DNA of 37,980 nt from Gammaproteobacteria bacterium (GCA_024232855.1 JAAEPH010000483.1:1-37980); one strand, 5' to 3'. Positions 9,238 through 19,799 are shown, counted from the stretch's first letter. The notes: a model not told the origin generated them from the sequence alone. Made by a program: numbers and translations.

Positions 9238-10443
9238 ATGCAGACCAGGCTCGCTCCCAAAATCCAGCAGAGTCATCACGCCGAGACGATCGAGACGATA
9301 CTGCGCAAGTGCGTGCACTGCGGCTTCTGTAACGCGACCTGCCCGACATACCAGTTGCTCGGTGACGAACTCGACGGACCGCGCGGTCGCATCTACCAGA
9401 TGAAACAGTATTTTGAAGGCGAGCCGGCGAACGTGGAAATCCTCAGGCATCTCGATCGATGCCTGACCTGCCGCGCCTGTGAAACCACCTGCCCATCCGG
9501 CGTTCAATACAGTCATTTACTGGAAATCGGCAAGCAACTGATCGAAGTGGAATTGCCGCGTGCGCGCCTGGACCGGCTACGGCGTGCCGCGATCGTGCGT
9601 TTTATCAACTCGGGCTGGCTGTTTACGGCCTGCATTCGTCTCGGCCAGGCGTTTGCGTGGATGCTGCCGGCCGGGCTGCGGCAATCCGTTCCGCCACGCC
9701 AACCCGCGCTGGCGCGCAGTAGTGGCAGCCACGCACGCAAGGTGTTGATGCTGGCGGGCTGCGTGCAGCCGACGCTGACGCCGAATACCAATACTAGCGC
9801 CGTCAACCTGCTCGACCGGCTCGGCGTCGAGGTCGTTGAGGCGCAGGGAAAGCTGTGCTGCGGCGCCGCGGCCATGCACACTTCCGAGCCGGATTTTGCG
9901 CTGCGCCAGGTGAAACAGCTGATCGACAGCTGGTGGCCGCACATCGAGGCAGGGGTCGAAGCGATCGTGGTTACGGCAACGGGTTGCGGGGTCAGCGTCA
10001 GGGATTACGGGCATCTGCTCGCCGACGATCCCGATTACGCGGAAAAGGCAGGGACAGTAAGCTCGCTTTACCGTGACCTCGTCGAGGTGATCGAGACGCA
10101 TAGCGATCGCATCGAGGCGGTGGAAAGTAGAAGTCTGCAACGGGTTGCCGTTCATACCCCTTGCACGATGCAGCATGGCCTCGGTCTCGGCAACCGGGTC
10201 GAACGCCTGTTGGCGCTGGCCGGTTACGAAATCTGCCGGGTCGAAGAGGCACATCTGTGCTGCGGTTCAGCAGGCACCTATTCGATGTTGCAACCCGCAC
10301 TTTCGATGCGCCTCAAGGTCAACAAGCAAAACGCCCTCTCGGTAGATCAACCCGATGTTATCGCGACCGCCAACATCGGTTGCCAGTTGCAGCTTGCGCA
10401 GGGTGAGAGCAAGCCGGTTGTGCACTGGATCGAGCTGATATAA
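9238..10443 (+). CDS. glcF: Glycolate oxidase iron-sulfur subunit GlcF
   Basis: Two 4Fe-4S motifs (CVHCGFCNATCP, CLTCRACETTCP) and two CCG-type domains (CCGAAAM, CCGSAGTYS). Confidence 0.92.
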   Translation: MQTRLAPKIQQSHHAETIETILRKCVHCGFCNATCPTYQLLGDELDGPRGRIYQMKQYFEGEPANVEILRHLDRCLTCRACETTCPSGVQYSHLLEIGKQLIEVELPRARLDRLRRAAIVRFINSGWLFTACIRLGQAFAWMLPAGLRQSVPPRQPALARSSGSHARKVLMLAGCVQPTLTPNTNTSAVNLLDRLGVEVVEAQGKLCCGAAAMHTSEPDFALRQVKQLIDSWWPHIEAGVEAIVVTATGCGVSVRDYGHLLADDPDYAEKAGTVSSLYRDLVEVIETHSDRIEAVESRSLQRVAVHTPCTMQHGLGLGNRVERLLALAGYEICRVEEAHLCCGSAGTYSMLQPALSMRLKVNKQNALSVDQPDVIATANIGCQLQLAQGESKPVVHWIELI

Positions 10444-10494
10444 CTGAAGTGTTTGCCGCGACTTGCAAGTTGCGCGGTCTCGGTATACCTTTGG

Positions 10495-10553
10495 GCACCT
10501 GCACCTGCACCTGCACCTGCACCTGCACCTGCACCTGCACCTGCACCTGCACC
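10495..10553. repeat. Hexanucleotide tandem array (GCACCT) x ~9.8
   Basis: Perfect GCACCT units read directly from the sequence, between glcF and the ABC binding-protein gene. Confidence 0.97.
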
Positions 10554-10637
10554 GTGCGTGAAGACACGCGGCAGCACTAAAATAAACGATAAAACTAGCA
10601 GTAAACAACCGACAAGTGAATCTGAGGAAAACAACAA

Positions 10638-12716
10638 ATGAAAGCTTTTAAACCTGTGAAACTGGCGCTACCGGTTTGCGGCGGTGTTGTGCTGATGGCG
10701 GCACAATTCGGTCTTTCCGGTGCGGCTATCGCGGCCGGCTGCCCTGCAGCCACCGTGGCGGATATGAAAGGTGTTCCCGCCGGGATGTACCCGCAGCAAT
10801 ACAATCGTGATGAATTCGAGAAGCTGGCAAATTGCAAGCTTTCGCTGAAGACCAATCCCGACATCGAAAAATTAAACAAGCGAATTCGAGGCAACGGCGA
10901 TCTGCCGCCATTGGCCGAACGTATTCCGGAAGATGCCTTGATCGTCGCCCCCTACGACAGTATTGGCAAGTACGGCGGTACCTTCGACATGCTGTCGAAC
11001 GCAACCGAGGCAGGCACCTCCGATTTCCTCGCCATTCGCCACGTCAACCTGGTGCGTTACTCTGATGATCTGCAGACCATCGTGCCAAACGTTGCCAAGG
11101 GCTGGGAATGGAACGGCGATTACACCCAGTTGACTTTCTTCCTGCGCAAGGGCCACAAGTGGTCCGATGGCCATCCCTTCGGCGCTGAAGACGTCAAGTA
11201 CTGGTACGACAATCTTTCAATGAATCCCAATATTTACGAAAAACCGAAAGACTTCGTGCTGGTTGCTGGTGAGCGTATGACGGTCGACGTTATCGATGCG
11301 CAAACCGTGCGTTTTAACTTGCCAGCTCCGAAACCGGGACTGCTGGTGCATTTTGCCAATTCCTATGCACAAGGCTTTCAGCCCAAGCACTTTCTCGGCA
11401 AGTGGGATCCTAAGATGAACCCGGATGCCGACAAAATGGCTCAGGCAGCGGGCTTCGAAAACGGTCTCGATGTGCTGAATAATTATTACGGTAATTCGGA
11501 CTGGACCGATACCCCGTCGCCGATGCTGCGCAGCCCGGACAGGGTTGGCAAGCTGCCCGCCGATACCCACCCGACGCTCGAGTCGCATATCCTGGTCGCT
11601 GAGTCCACCGAAGGTCGTCACCTGGTAGCAAACCCCTATTTCTTCCAGGTCGATACTGCCGGTAACCAGCTGCCTTATGTTAGCGAGCAAGATGAGATTT
11701 ACGTAAACGAAGACGAGGTTCGCCTGCTGAAGCTGGTTAACGCCGAGGCCGACTTCAAAGAGCAGTCGCTGCAATTATCGACCGCGCCCCTGCTATTGGA
11801 AAACCAGGAGAAGGGCGACTACACGGTCCATCTGCGACCCGAAATCACCATGTCAACCTTTTCCTTTAACGTGACTTCGGAGAATCTGGAAAAACGCAAG
11901 GTCTTCGGTGATCTGCGTTTCCGCCAGGCGATGTCGGTAGCGATCAATCGCGCAGAAATCAACGAGTCCGCCTTCTTCGGAATGGGTGAAGCCAAGCAAT
12001 ATGTTGGTTTCTCACCGCCACCTGCGTTTGTCGAGGAAAAATGGAAGCAGCACTATGCCCAGCATGATCCGAAATTGGCCTCCAAGCTGCTCGAGGAAGC
12101 TGGCCTGAAAGACACCGATGGCGATGGTTTCCTTGAAATGCCTAACGGCGAGAAACTGGTCATCAACATGCAGTTTGCGGTCCAGGGCGTTCCCGCCGCA
12201 CTGGTCGAGCTCGTCGGTCAGCACTGGGCTGCGGTCGGCATTCAGACCACGGTCAAGGAAGTCACGCCGGATGAATTCCGTTCTGCCCAATCAGCCAACA
12301 AGCTCGACGTGTCTATGTGGCGTAAAGGCCAGCCGCTCGCGGTCATACTCGGTACCAACGAAATGTGGGTGCCGCCGTATCAGGATTATTTCAATTTACG
12401 CACCGCCATGCTGTGGGCGGAATGGGTAGATACGAACGGTGCCAGTGGGGTCGAGCCGCCCGATTATGCCAAGCAGTTGATGGATGACATCAATGCGTTT
12501 CAGTCCACGCCGGTCGGTACGCCTGAATCCGATAGGCTCGGAGCGCGTTTGGTCGAGAACATGGTCGGCAACCTGCTTTTCATCGGTACCGTGCAGGTGC
12601 CGGCGCCGATTTACCATCGCAACGCAGTACAAAATTTTGTCGAGTACAAAACGCACTCGTATGAATACTATCGATCCTACCCGTACCGGCCCACGCAGTG
12701 GTGGCTGGACGAGTAG
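10638..12716 (+). CDS. ABC transporter substrate-binding protein, family 5 (peptide/opine type)
   Basis: 692 aa, signal peptide; SBP_bac_5 features (IVPNVAKGWEWNGDYTQLTFFLRKGHKWSDGHPFGAEDVKYWYDN; FRQAMSVAINRAEIN). Confidence 0.88.
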   Translation: MKAFKPVKLALPVCGGVVLMAAQFGLSGAAIAAGCPAATVADMKGVPAGMYPQQYNRDEFEKLANCKLSLKTNPDIEKLNKRIRGNGDLPPLAERIPEDALIVAPYDSIGKYGGTFDMLSNATEAGTSDFLAIRHVNLVRYSDDLQTIVPNVAKGWEWNGDYTQLTFFLRKGHKWSDGHPFGAEDVKYWYDNLSMNPNIYEKPKDFVLVAGERMTVDVIDAQTVRFNLPAPKPGLLVHFANSYAQGFQPKHFLGKWDPKMNPDADKMAQAAGFENGLDVLNNYYGNSDWTDTPSPMLRSPDRVGKLPADTHPTLESHILVAESTEGRHLVANPYFFQVDTAGNQLPYVSEQDEIYVNEDEVRLLKLVNAEADFKEQSLQLSTAPLLLENQEKGDYTVHLRPEITMSTFSFNVTSENLEKRKVFGDLRFRQAMSVAINRAEINESAFFGMGEAKQYVGFSPPPAFVEEKWKQHYAQHDPKLASKLLEEAGLKDTDGDGFLEMPNGEKLVINMQFAVQGVPAALVELVGQHWAAVGIQTTVKEVTPDEFRSAQSANKLDVSMWRKGQPLAVILGTNEMWVPPYQDYFNLRTAMLWAEWVDTNGASGVEPPDYAKQLMDDINAFQSTPVGTPESDRLGARLVENMVGNLLFIGTVQVPAPIYHRNAVQNFVEYKTHSYEYYRSYPYRPTQWWLDE

Positions 12717-12738
12717 CACCGGCTGTTTGAAAGTAAAT

Positions 12739-12768
12739 CTGGCTACGGACTATTTGGTCCGTAGCCAG
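12739..12768 (+). promoter_or_regulatory. Intercistronic hairpin between binding protein and permease genes
   Basis: CTGGCTACGGAC-TATTTG-GTCCGTAGCCAG, 12-bp perfect stem, 6-nt loop. Confidence 0.7.
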
Positions 12769-12833
12769 CATAAAAATTTTCCCGGGCCACGGAGTCACGG
12801 GATAAAGACTGGAAGGAGGGTGTAGAAGCGCCA

Positions 12834-13838
12834 ATGTTTCAATTCGCTCGTTTTGCAGCTACGCGCGCTGGTCTGGCTATTATCACCCTGATCATGGTGT
12901 CGTTCATCGTTTTCAGTTTGATGGAATTGGTGCCCGGCGACTGTGCCGAGCGCTATCTCGCTTTTAAAAATACCCAGGGCAGCGGTATTTCAGTCGCCGA
13001 TATCGAGGCTGAGCGCAATCGCCTTGGTCTGGATAAGCCCTATATCGTGCGTTGGGGGAAGTGGATTGTTAACGCCTTCCAGGGAGAGTATGGCGACAGC
13101 TGTATCTTACGGCTGAATATCTCGCAACTGTTGGGAGAAAAGTTCTGGATCAGCCTGGCCATCTGTCTGACCTCGCTACTGCTTGCTTATCTGATCGCGA
13201 TTCCGGTAGGGATCATTTCGGCTACGTCAAAAAACCCCCTGCTCAACAATAGCCTGCGTTTCGTTAGTTACCTGGGTCTGGCGATGCCGAATTTTCTGCT
13301 GGCACTGATGATTATGCTGTTTTCCACAATAGTTTTTGGCGACAGCCTGACCGGGTTATTTTCCAAGGAATTTCGCGATGCCGCCTGGTCTTACGAACGG
13401 GTTGTGGATTTCCTGTCACGCGCCTGGTTACCCGTTTTTATCCTCGGTTGGTCGGCAACCGCGTTTGCGATTCAAACCGTGCGCGCGCTGATGTCCGACG
13501 AGGTCGGTAAACTCTATGTGCTGGCGGCATCGGCGCGCGGCGTTAGCGGGCGTCGCCTGTTGTGGCGCTATCCCGCGCGGCACTCGCTTGGGCCCATCAT
13601 CAACTCGCTCGGCTTCGATCTGAACCGAATTTTCAATGAATTGCCGATAGTCGCGCTGATTTTGACGCTCACCGAAGCGGGTTCGCTGTTAATTGAAGCG
13701 CTCGCCCGCTCCAACGATCAGCAATTAGCCGGGGCGATTATATTTCTACTGACCGCAAGTATCGTCGGCATTAACTTTATTACCGATATCATTTTGGCGC
13801 TGACCGACCCCCGGGTTCGACGCAGTATTTTGGGATAA
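12834..13838 (+). CDS. ABC transporter permease (DppB/OppB-like)
   Basis: 334 aa, BPD_transp_1-like, N-terminal MVSFIVFSLMELVPGD motif. Confidence 0.88.
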   Translation: MFQFARFAATRAGLAIITLIMVSFIVFSLMELVPGDCAERYLAFKNTQGSGISVADIEAERNRLGLDKPYIVRWGKWIVNAFQGEYGDSCILRLNISQLLGEKFWISLAICLTSLLLAYLIAIPVGIISATSKNPLLNNSLRFVSYLGLAMPNFLLALMIMLFSTIVFGDSLTGLFSKEFRDAAWSYERVVDFLSRAWLPVFILGWSATAFAIQTVRALMSDEVGKLYVLAASARGVSGRRLLWRYPARHSLGPIINSLGFDLNRIFNELPIVALILTLTEAGSLLIEALARSNDQQLAGAIIFLLTASIVGINFITDIILALTDPRVRRSILG

Positions 13839-13843
13839 ACCAA

Positions 13844-14995
13844 ATGACAGATGCAGCGACAATCGAAGAAACCGATGTAAATGTGGATCAGCGACGCAAG
13901 GAAGCCTATTTTACTGCTGGTCAGGGCCAGCTAATCTGGGCCCGATTTAAAAAGCAGCGCGCCGCGATGGTCGGTGCGGCGGTTCTGATGATCCTCGTCC
14001 TTTCGGGATTGTTTGCTCCCTTCCTGACGCCTTATGACCCGACCATCGAGGGTCGTAATCCGGACTACCAGAACGGCGCTCCGAATATACCGAAGTTCTG
14101 GGATGAGAACGGCTTTTCGTTCCGCCCGTTTATTTATTCCTATAATAGATCGCGTTCGATCGAAACCAATTTCCGCTGGGTGACCAAGGTCGACCGCGAC
14201 CAGCGCCGCTATGTGGTCTATTTCCCGGAAGGGGACAAGTACACGCTGCTCGGTATGACTTTCAGAACTCATTTGTTCGGCGTCGATGAGGGCAAGATTC
14301 ACCTGTTCGGCACCGACAGTACCGGAAAAGATATCTATTCCAGAACCTTTCATTCGATCAATACCTCGCTGGGGGTAGGCACCATTGGCGTCCTCATCGC
14401 CTTTGTGCTGGCTTTAATCATCGGTGGGATATCCGGATATTACGGTGGCTGGACCGATTCCGTATTACAGATGATTACCGATGCCGTCAGAACCGTGCCC
14501 GCAATCCCGCTTTTCATGGCGATTGCGGCGTTCATTCCCGATACCGTGAGTTCCGAGGGCCGGTTTTTCATCATTTCACTAATCCTCGGCTTCATAGGTT
14601 GGCCAACCCTGGCAAGGCGGGTTCGAACGCACTTGTTAACCGAGCGTAATCAGGAGTATGTGCTCGCGGCACAGCTCTGCGGTGCGTCGGCGGGCCATAT
14701 CATTCGGCGTCACCTACTGCCGAGTTTTACCAGTTATATTATCGTCGACCTGATCATTTCGTTTCCCTACATGGTGCTCTCGGAAACGGCGCTCAGCTTT
14801 ATCGGCCTGGGTCTGAAAGAACCGGTAAACTCGCTCGGCGTCATGCTACAGAACGTCACCAAGGCGGATGTACTACTCAATTATCAGTGGAATTTTATTC
14901 CGGTTATATTTTTCGTCACACTGGTGCTCGCCTTCGTATTTGTCGGTGATGGTCTACGTGATGCCGCCGATCCTTACGCGGATACCAAGAAATGA
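13844..14995 (+). CDS. ABC transporter permease (DppC/YejE-like, with extended loop)
   Basis: 383 aa; HLFGTDSTGKDIYSR motif, BPD_transp_1 core; ~100-aa insert after the first TM. Confidence 0.88.
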   Translation: MTDAATIEETDVNVDQRRKEAYFTAGQGQLIWARFKKQRAAMVGAAVLMILVLSGLFAPFLTPYDPTIEGRNPDYQNGAPNIPKFWDENGFSFRPFIYSYNRSRSIETNFRWVTKVDRDQRRYVVYFPEGDKYTLLGMTFRTHLFGVDEGKIHLFGTDSTGKDIYSRTFHSINTSLGVGTIGVLIAFVLALIIGGISGYYGGWTDSVLQMITDAVRTVPAIPLFMAIAAFIPDTVSSEGRFFIISLILGFIGWPTLARRVRTHLLTERNQEYVLAAQLCGASAGHIIRRHLLPSFTSYIIVDLIISFPYMVLSETALSFIGLGLKEPVNSLGVMLQNVTKADVLLNYQWNFIPVIFFVTLVLAFVFVGDGLRDAADPYADTKK

Positions 14996-15999
14996 CGGCC
15001 CCGCTGATTTCCGTAAAAGACCTGACGCTGCGCTTCAAGACCGATGAAGGCCTGGTGACGGCCGTCAACACGGTGTCTTTCGATATCGCTTCGGGTGAAG
15101 TGCTGGGGTTGGTGGGTGAAAGCGGCTCCGGTAAATCGGTTACCGCCAAATCGTTAATGATGCTGAATGCGGATAACTCGGTTTACGACGAAGGCAGCAA
15201 AATCATCCTGAACATCGATGACCGGGAACACGATGTATTGTCGCTGAAACGACCGGCTGAGCAGATGATCATCCGCGGCGGCGCGATCTCGATGATTTTC
15301 CAGGAACCAATGGCGAGTTTTGCCCCGGCGATTACCATTGGCGATCAAATGGTTGAGCAGTTGATGATTCACTCGACCATGACCCGGGCCGAGGCACGCG
15401 AAATTTCCATCGAAATGCTGACCCGCGTCGGTATTCCGGAACCGGCGCAACGCTTCGGCCAGTACGCCTTCGAATTTTCCGGTGGCATGCGCCAGCGCGC
15501 CATGGTCGCGATGGCATTGTCGACCAAGCCGCGCCTGTTGATCGCCGATGAACCGACGACTGCACTCGACGTAACCATCCAGGCCCAGGTCATCGAGCTG
15601 ATGAAAGACCTGGTCAAAGAATTTCACATGTCGATCCTGTTCATTACCCACGATCTCGGCGTCATCGCGCAGACCGCCGACCGCGTCGCGGTCATGTATC
15701 TCGGCAATATTGTCGAAACCGGCACCGTGCGCCAGGTTATCAATTCGCCGGCGCATCCCTATACGCGCGGATTGTTGAACTCCCTGCCCAAGCTCGACGA
15801 TCTCGATTCACCGCTGACCCCGGTGCCAGGCGATATTCCTTCACCGCTGGATCGCCCCTCGGGTTGTATTTTTCACACGCGTTGCGTTGAATCGGGCGAC
15901 ATCGCCGAAAAATGCCGTACCGAAATACCGGTCGATAGTATCGATAACGCCAGTCACCAGGTTGCCTGCCACCTGGCGAGGCAAGGAGATCAGGCATGA
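14992..15999 (+). CDS. ABC transporter ATP-binding protein (DppD-like)
   Basis: GESGSGKSVTAKS, FSGGMRQRAMVAMAL, LIADEPTTALDVT, C-terminal oligo_HPY-like Cys motif (GCIFHTRC). Confidence 0.9.
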   Translation: MTAPLISVKDLTLRFKTDEGLVTAVNTVSFDIASGEVLGLVGESGSGKSVTAKSLMMLNADNSVYDEGSKIILNIDDREHDVLSLKRPAEQMIIRGGAISMIFQEPMASFAPAITIGDQMVEQLMIHSTMTRAEAREISIEMLTRVGIPEPAQRFGQYAFEFSGGMRQRAMVAMALSTKPRLLIADEPTTALDVTIQAQVIELMKDLVKEFHMSILFITHDLGVIAQTADRVAVMYLGNIVETGTVRQVINSPAHPYTRGLLNSLPKLDDLDSPLTPVPGDIPSPLDRPSGCIFHTRCVESGDIAEKCRTEIPVDSIDNASHQVACHLARQGDQA

Positions 16000-16985
16000 G
16001 TGATGTATTGATCCGGGCCAACAACCTCTCGGTGCATTTCCCGCTGAGCCGAGTGGGCTTTGGCGAGCGTCCGGTGGTGCGCGCCTGCGAGGGCATCAAT
16101 ATCGAGATCGAAAAGGGCAGTTTTTTCGGTCTGGTCGGCGAATCGGGCTCGGGTAAGACGACGCTGGGTCGCGCCATGTTGAAGGCGGCGCCGATCAGCA
16201 ATGGAGAGGTTATTTATACCGATGACGATATCACTTATGATCTCGGAACTCTCAAGGGGCCGGAACTCAAGGAATACCGTAAACGCGCGCAATTGATTTT
16301 CCAGGACCCTTACGCGGCGCTCAGCCCGCGCATGACGGTGCGCGATATCATCGCCGAACCACTGGAAGTCATGGGCCTGACCTCGAGCCGTGAGGAAACC
16401 GATACGCGGGTGCGTGAAATTGCGGACCTGTGTCGGCTCAATCTCGAGCATCTGCGCCGCTTCCCGCACGCCTTCTCCGGCGGTCAGCGTCAGCGCATCT
16501 CGATTGCGCGTGCACTGGTGTCGGGTCCGAAATTCATCGTCGCCGATGAAAGCGTCGCCGCGCTTGACGTGTCGATCCAGGCCGACGTGCTCAACCTGCT
16601 TAACAAGATCCAGCGCGATAGCGGTATAACCTTTCTGTTCATCAGCCACGACCTCAGCGTCATCGCGCACACCTGTGACTTTGTCGCCGTCATGTATCTC
16701 GGTCAGATCGTCGAGGCGGCGCCCACACGCAAGCTTTTTTCCGAAACCTCGCACCCCTACACCAAGGCGCTGCTGTCGGCGATTCCCTCGCTCGACCCGG
16801 ACGTGCGCGGTCACGCACAACGTCTCGAAGGCGAAATTCCAAGCCCGATCAATCCGCCCCCGGGATGTCGCTTCAATACGCGCTGCCCGCAGGCACAGGA
16901 GCGCTGCCGCAGCGAGGTGCCCGAATGGCGTGAAATGAGCAGTGGTCACCATGTTGCCTGTCACTTTTCTGAAGAACTCGCCTGA
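15996..16985 (+). CDS. ABC transporter ATP-binding protein (DppF-like)
   Basis: GESGSGKTTLGRA, FSGGQRQRISIARAL, IVADESVAALDVS, GCRFNTRCP. Confidence 0.9.
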   Translation: MSDVLIRANNLSVHFPLSRVGFGERPVVRACEGINIEIEKGSFFGLVGESGSGKTTLGRAMLKAAPISNGEVIYTDDDITYDLGTLKGPELKEYRKRAQLIFQDPYAALSPRMTVRDIIAEPLEVMGLTSSREETDTRVREIADLCRLNLEHLRRFPHAFSGGQRQRISIARALVSGPKFIVADESVAALDVSIQADVLNLLNKIQRDSGITFLFISHDLSVIAHTCDFVAVMYLGQIVEAAPTRKLFSETSHPYTKALLSAIPSLDPDVRGHAQRLEGEIPSPINPPPGCRFNTRCPQAQERCRSEVPEWREMSSGHHVACHFSEELA

Positions 16986-17037
16986 ATCGCCTGGGCCTGA
17001 TTCCATAACGGATATTCCCTGTTGTCTGTAGAGCCGT

Positions 17038-17133
17038 ATGAAAATCGATCCCATCCATGCGGAGTTTGGCGCCCGTATTTCGGGTGTCGATCTGTTACAG
17101 GCATTAGACGATTCTACCTTTGGCGCATACTAA
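17038..17133 (+). pseudogene. N-terminal stub of a TauD/TfdA-family dioxygenase
   Basis: MKIDPIHAEFGARISGVDLLQALDDSTFGAY*: characteristic TauD/TfdA N-terminus, stops after 31 aa. Confidence 0.6.
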
Positions 17134-17165
17134 GTTCACATTAACTATTCCCGGGAGGAGTAGCC

Positions 17166-17672
17166 ATGCCCAAAAATAAAGTACTGATTCCGCTGAATCA
17201 ATCCGAGCTTAGTCAGAAAATAGTGCCTTATGTGGAAAAATTTATTTCTGCTGACGAGAACGATTTAATCCTGTTTTTTGTAACCAGGCCGCCCAGTAGT
17301 GCTGGCTTTGGCGGACCCGACCTGGGGGCTGGTTATGTTCCCCGGCCTGGCGATCAATCGGTAATGCCGACTCTGCACCCCATTTATGCCAGCCAGCAGC
17401 AAGATAATATAAAAGCCCATGTTGTAAAGGAGCTGATGGCAGTCACTAACCGCCTTAAGGAAGCGGGCTATAAAGTCTCGATCGAGGTGGGTTTTGGTAA
17501 GGATCCAGTTGATACAATTATAAATGTAATCAACAGGAGCAAGATCAATCTCGTGGCCATGTCTACCCGTGCCCGAGTCGGCGTAACTCGTTTCTTTTTT
17601 AGAGGCATAGCCGACGAGATAGCCCAGAAAACAAATATTCCCGTGTTACTCATAAATCCTGCCGAGGAATAA
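17166..17672 (+). CDS. Universal stress protein (UspA family)
   Basis: 168 aa; KVLIPLNQSELSQKIVPYV..., C-terminal STRARVGVTRFFFRGIADEIAQKTNIPVLLI. Confidence 0.85.
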   Translation: MPKNKVLIPLNQSELSQKIVPYVEKFISADENDLILFFVTRPPSSAGFGGPDLGAGYVPRPGDQSVMPTLHPIYASQQQDNIKAHVVKELMAVTNRLKEAGYKVSIEVGFGKDPVDTIINVINRSKINLVAMSTRARVGVTRFFFRGIADEIAQKTNIPVLLINPAEE

Positions 17673-17728
17673 GGCCTGACTTCTGTCAGGCGATAACAGG
17701 CGGTAATTATTTCGAGCGAAGCGAAAAT

Positions 17729-18610
17729 ATGCGTATCGTCACCTACAACATTCAATTCTCTCGCGGTAAAGATCTGAGCTATGACCTCGAGAGGATCGCT
17801 CGGACTGTGGAAGGGGCCGATATTATCGGGCTGCAGGAAGTCGAGCGCAACTGGCCGCATCTCGACATAGTGGACCAGCCGGCCGAACTGGCAGGACTGC
17901 TTCCGGATTACTACTGGGTGTATGGCGCGGGCATGGATATCGATGGCAGCAGCAGGCAGTCGGACGGTTCCGTTGTCAATCGCAGGCAGCAGGTCGGCAA
18001 TATGATACTGAGTAAAACGCCGATAATGGCGACGCGGAACCATCTTTTGCCAAAGATAGCGACGCTCGATTTTCCGAACGATCAACGCGTGGCCGTCGAA
18101 GGTATCGTCGAAACTTCCGCTGGCGCCCTGCGCATCTATGTCACCCACCTCAGCCCGCGCTACAATGCCGAGAGGCGAATGCAGATCGAAGCCATATTGG
18201 AAATCGTTCGTGATGCTCCTTCATCCGGCGGTGTGACCTCGGGGCCGAATACGCGTCTGCACCAGGCGAGTGCCCCCAATCCGCCAATGCCGCACGAAGC
18301 GATTTTGCTTGGCGACTTTAACCTGGAACCCCACGAGGCTGAGTACGACCTTCTCTGCGGACAGATCGATCCGGTTTATGGGCGGATCGCCCGGGTCGAC
18401 GGCTTTGTCGATGCCTGGGTACAGGGTGGCAATGACATCGCCAGTGGCGTCACCTGCCCGACGGATCCGAGTAACGACACCTTTCACGACAGCCGCCTGG
18501 ATTATGGTTTTGTAAGTGGCAACATCGCTGCACAGGTGCGTGCCGCCTGGATCGACAATGAAGCCCAGGGATCGGATCATCAGCCGCTCTGGTTTGAGCT
18601 GGACTTGTGA
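17729..18610 (+). CDS. Endonuclease/exonuclease/phosphatase family protein
   Basis: MRIVTYNIQFSRG, IGLQEVERN, LLGDFNLEP, SRLDYGF, GSDHQPLWFEL motifs. Confidence 0.88.
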   Translation: MRIVTYNIQFSRGKDLSYDLERIARTVEGADIIGLQEVERNWPHLDIVDQPAELAGLLPDYYWVYGAGMDIDGSSRQSDGSVVNRRQQVGNMILSKTPIMATRNHLLPKIATLDFPNDQRVAVEGIVETSAGALRIYVTHLSPRYNAERRMQIEAILEIVRDAPSSGGVTSGPNTRLHQASAPNPPMPHEAILLGDFNLEPHEAEYDLLCGQIDPVYGRIARVDGFVDAWVQGGNDIASGVTCPTDPSNDTFHDSRLDYGFVSGNIAAQVRAAWIDNEAQGSDHQPLWFELDL

Positions 18611-18655
18611 TCTAACCGGTTTCTCATTCCCCTGGATTCGGCTGAGCTGTCAGGT

Positions 18656-19693
18656 TTACAGGCTCCAGTTCAAAACAACTTTGCCGGCATTTCCTGCACG
18701 CATTTCTTCAAAACCCTTGCGAAAATCCGTATAGGGAAGTCGATGGGTAATGATCGAACCGATGTCCAGGCCGGATTCGATCATCACCGACATCCGATAC
18801 CAGGTTTCATACATTTCCCTGCCATAGATGCCCTTGATTGTCAGCATGTTGAAGATAACGCTATTCCAGTCGATCGACGTGTCCCCCGTGGGGATGCCGA
18901 GCAGGGCAATCTTGCCGCCATGACACATGTTGGAAATCATATCGTTGAATGCCAGCGGACTGCCGGACATCTCCAGGCCAACGTCGAAGCCTTCCGGCAT
19001 GCCCAGCGCCTTCTGCACGTCCCCGAGCTTTTCACTGCGAGCATCGACGCAGCGTGTTGCGCCCAGTTGCCGCGCCACTTCCAACCGCGACGGGTTCAGG
19101 TCCGTGACGACAATGTGACGGGCGCCGGCTTGCTTGCACACCGCTGCCGCCATGCAGCCGATCGGGCCGGCCCCGGTAATCAGAACATCTTCATTAAACA
19201 GATCGAACTGTAATGCCGTATGCACCGCATTGCCGAAGGGGTCAAACAGGGAGGCTACATCCAGATCGATGCCGGGGCGGTGTACCCAGACGTTAGACAT
19301 GGGCAAGTTCACATACTCGGCGAAAGCCCCTTGCCGGTTAACCCCGACACCGCTGGTATTGGCGCACAGGTGCCGCCTGCCGGCCATGCAATTGCGGCAA
19401 CGGCCACAGACCACGTGGCCTTCCCCCGACACGATTTCACCGGGATGGAAGTCATTCACGTTTTCGCCGACTGAAACCACTTCACCGACAAATTCGTGGC
19501 CGATGACCATGGGCACCGGAATAGTTTTCCGAGCCCAGGCATCCCAATTGTAAATATGCAAGTCGGTGCCGCAAATGGCGGTACGCATGACTTTTATGAA
19601 TACGTCATTGATGCCGACCTCGGGTATGGGCGCGTCTTCCAGCCACAGTCCTTCCGCGTCTTCTCTTTTGACCAGCGCCTTCATCGTGCTCAT
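18656..19693 (-). CDS. tdh: L-threonine 3-dehydrogenase
   Basis: 345-aa Zn-[63 protein letters not shown]. Confidence 0.92.
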   Translation of the reverse strand: MSTMKALVKREDAEGLWLEDAPIPEVGINDVFIKVMRTAICGTDLHIYNWDAWARKTIPVPMVIGHEFVGEVVSVGENVNDFHPGEIVSGEGHVVCGRCRNCMAGRRHLCANTSGVGVNRQGAFAEYVNLPMSNVWVHRPGIDLDVASLFDPFGNAVHTALQFDLFNEDVLITGAGPIGCMAAAVCKQAGARHIVVTDLNPSRLEVARQLGATRCVDARSEKLGDVQKALGMPEGFDVGLEMSGSPLAFNDMISNMCHGGKIALLGIPTGDTSIDWNSVIFNMLTIKGIYGREMYETWYRMSVMIESGLDIGSIITHRLPYTDFRKGFEEMRAGNAGKVVLNWSL

Positions 19694-19799
19694 GCCTGTT
19701 TCCCTCTTCGAGTTTTGCTATGGTGGATTTTGGTCGGGTATTGTAGAATTAAAAATTCCTTCTTACAGGACTTAACTCCATTATAAAGGAACTCAAATT

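Noticed and set aside
10495-10553. Possible CRISPR array
   Set aside because: Contiguous 6-bp units with no spacers and no cas genes.
10267-10641. Repetitive ORFs (CRCRCR, AGAGAG, VQVQVQ, PAPAPA)
   Set aside because: Translations of the GCACCT array in different frames, not proteins.
15990-17054. 354-aa minus-strand ORF antisense to the DppF-like gene
   Set aside because: Shadow of a clear ABC ATPase; no recognisable family.
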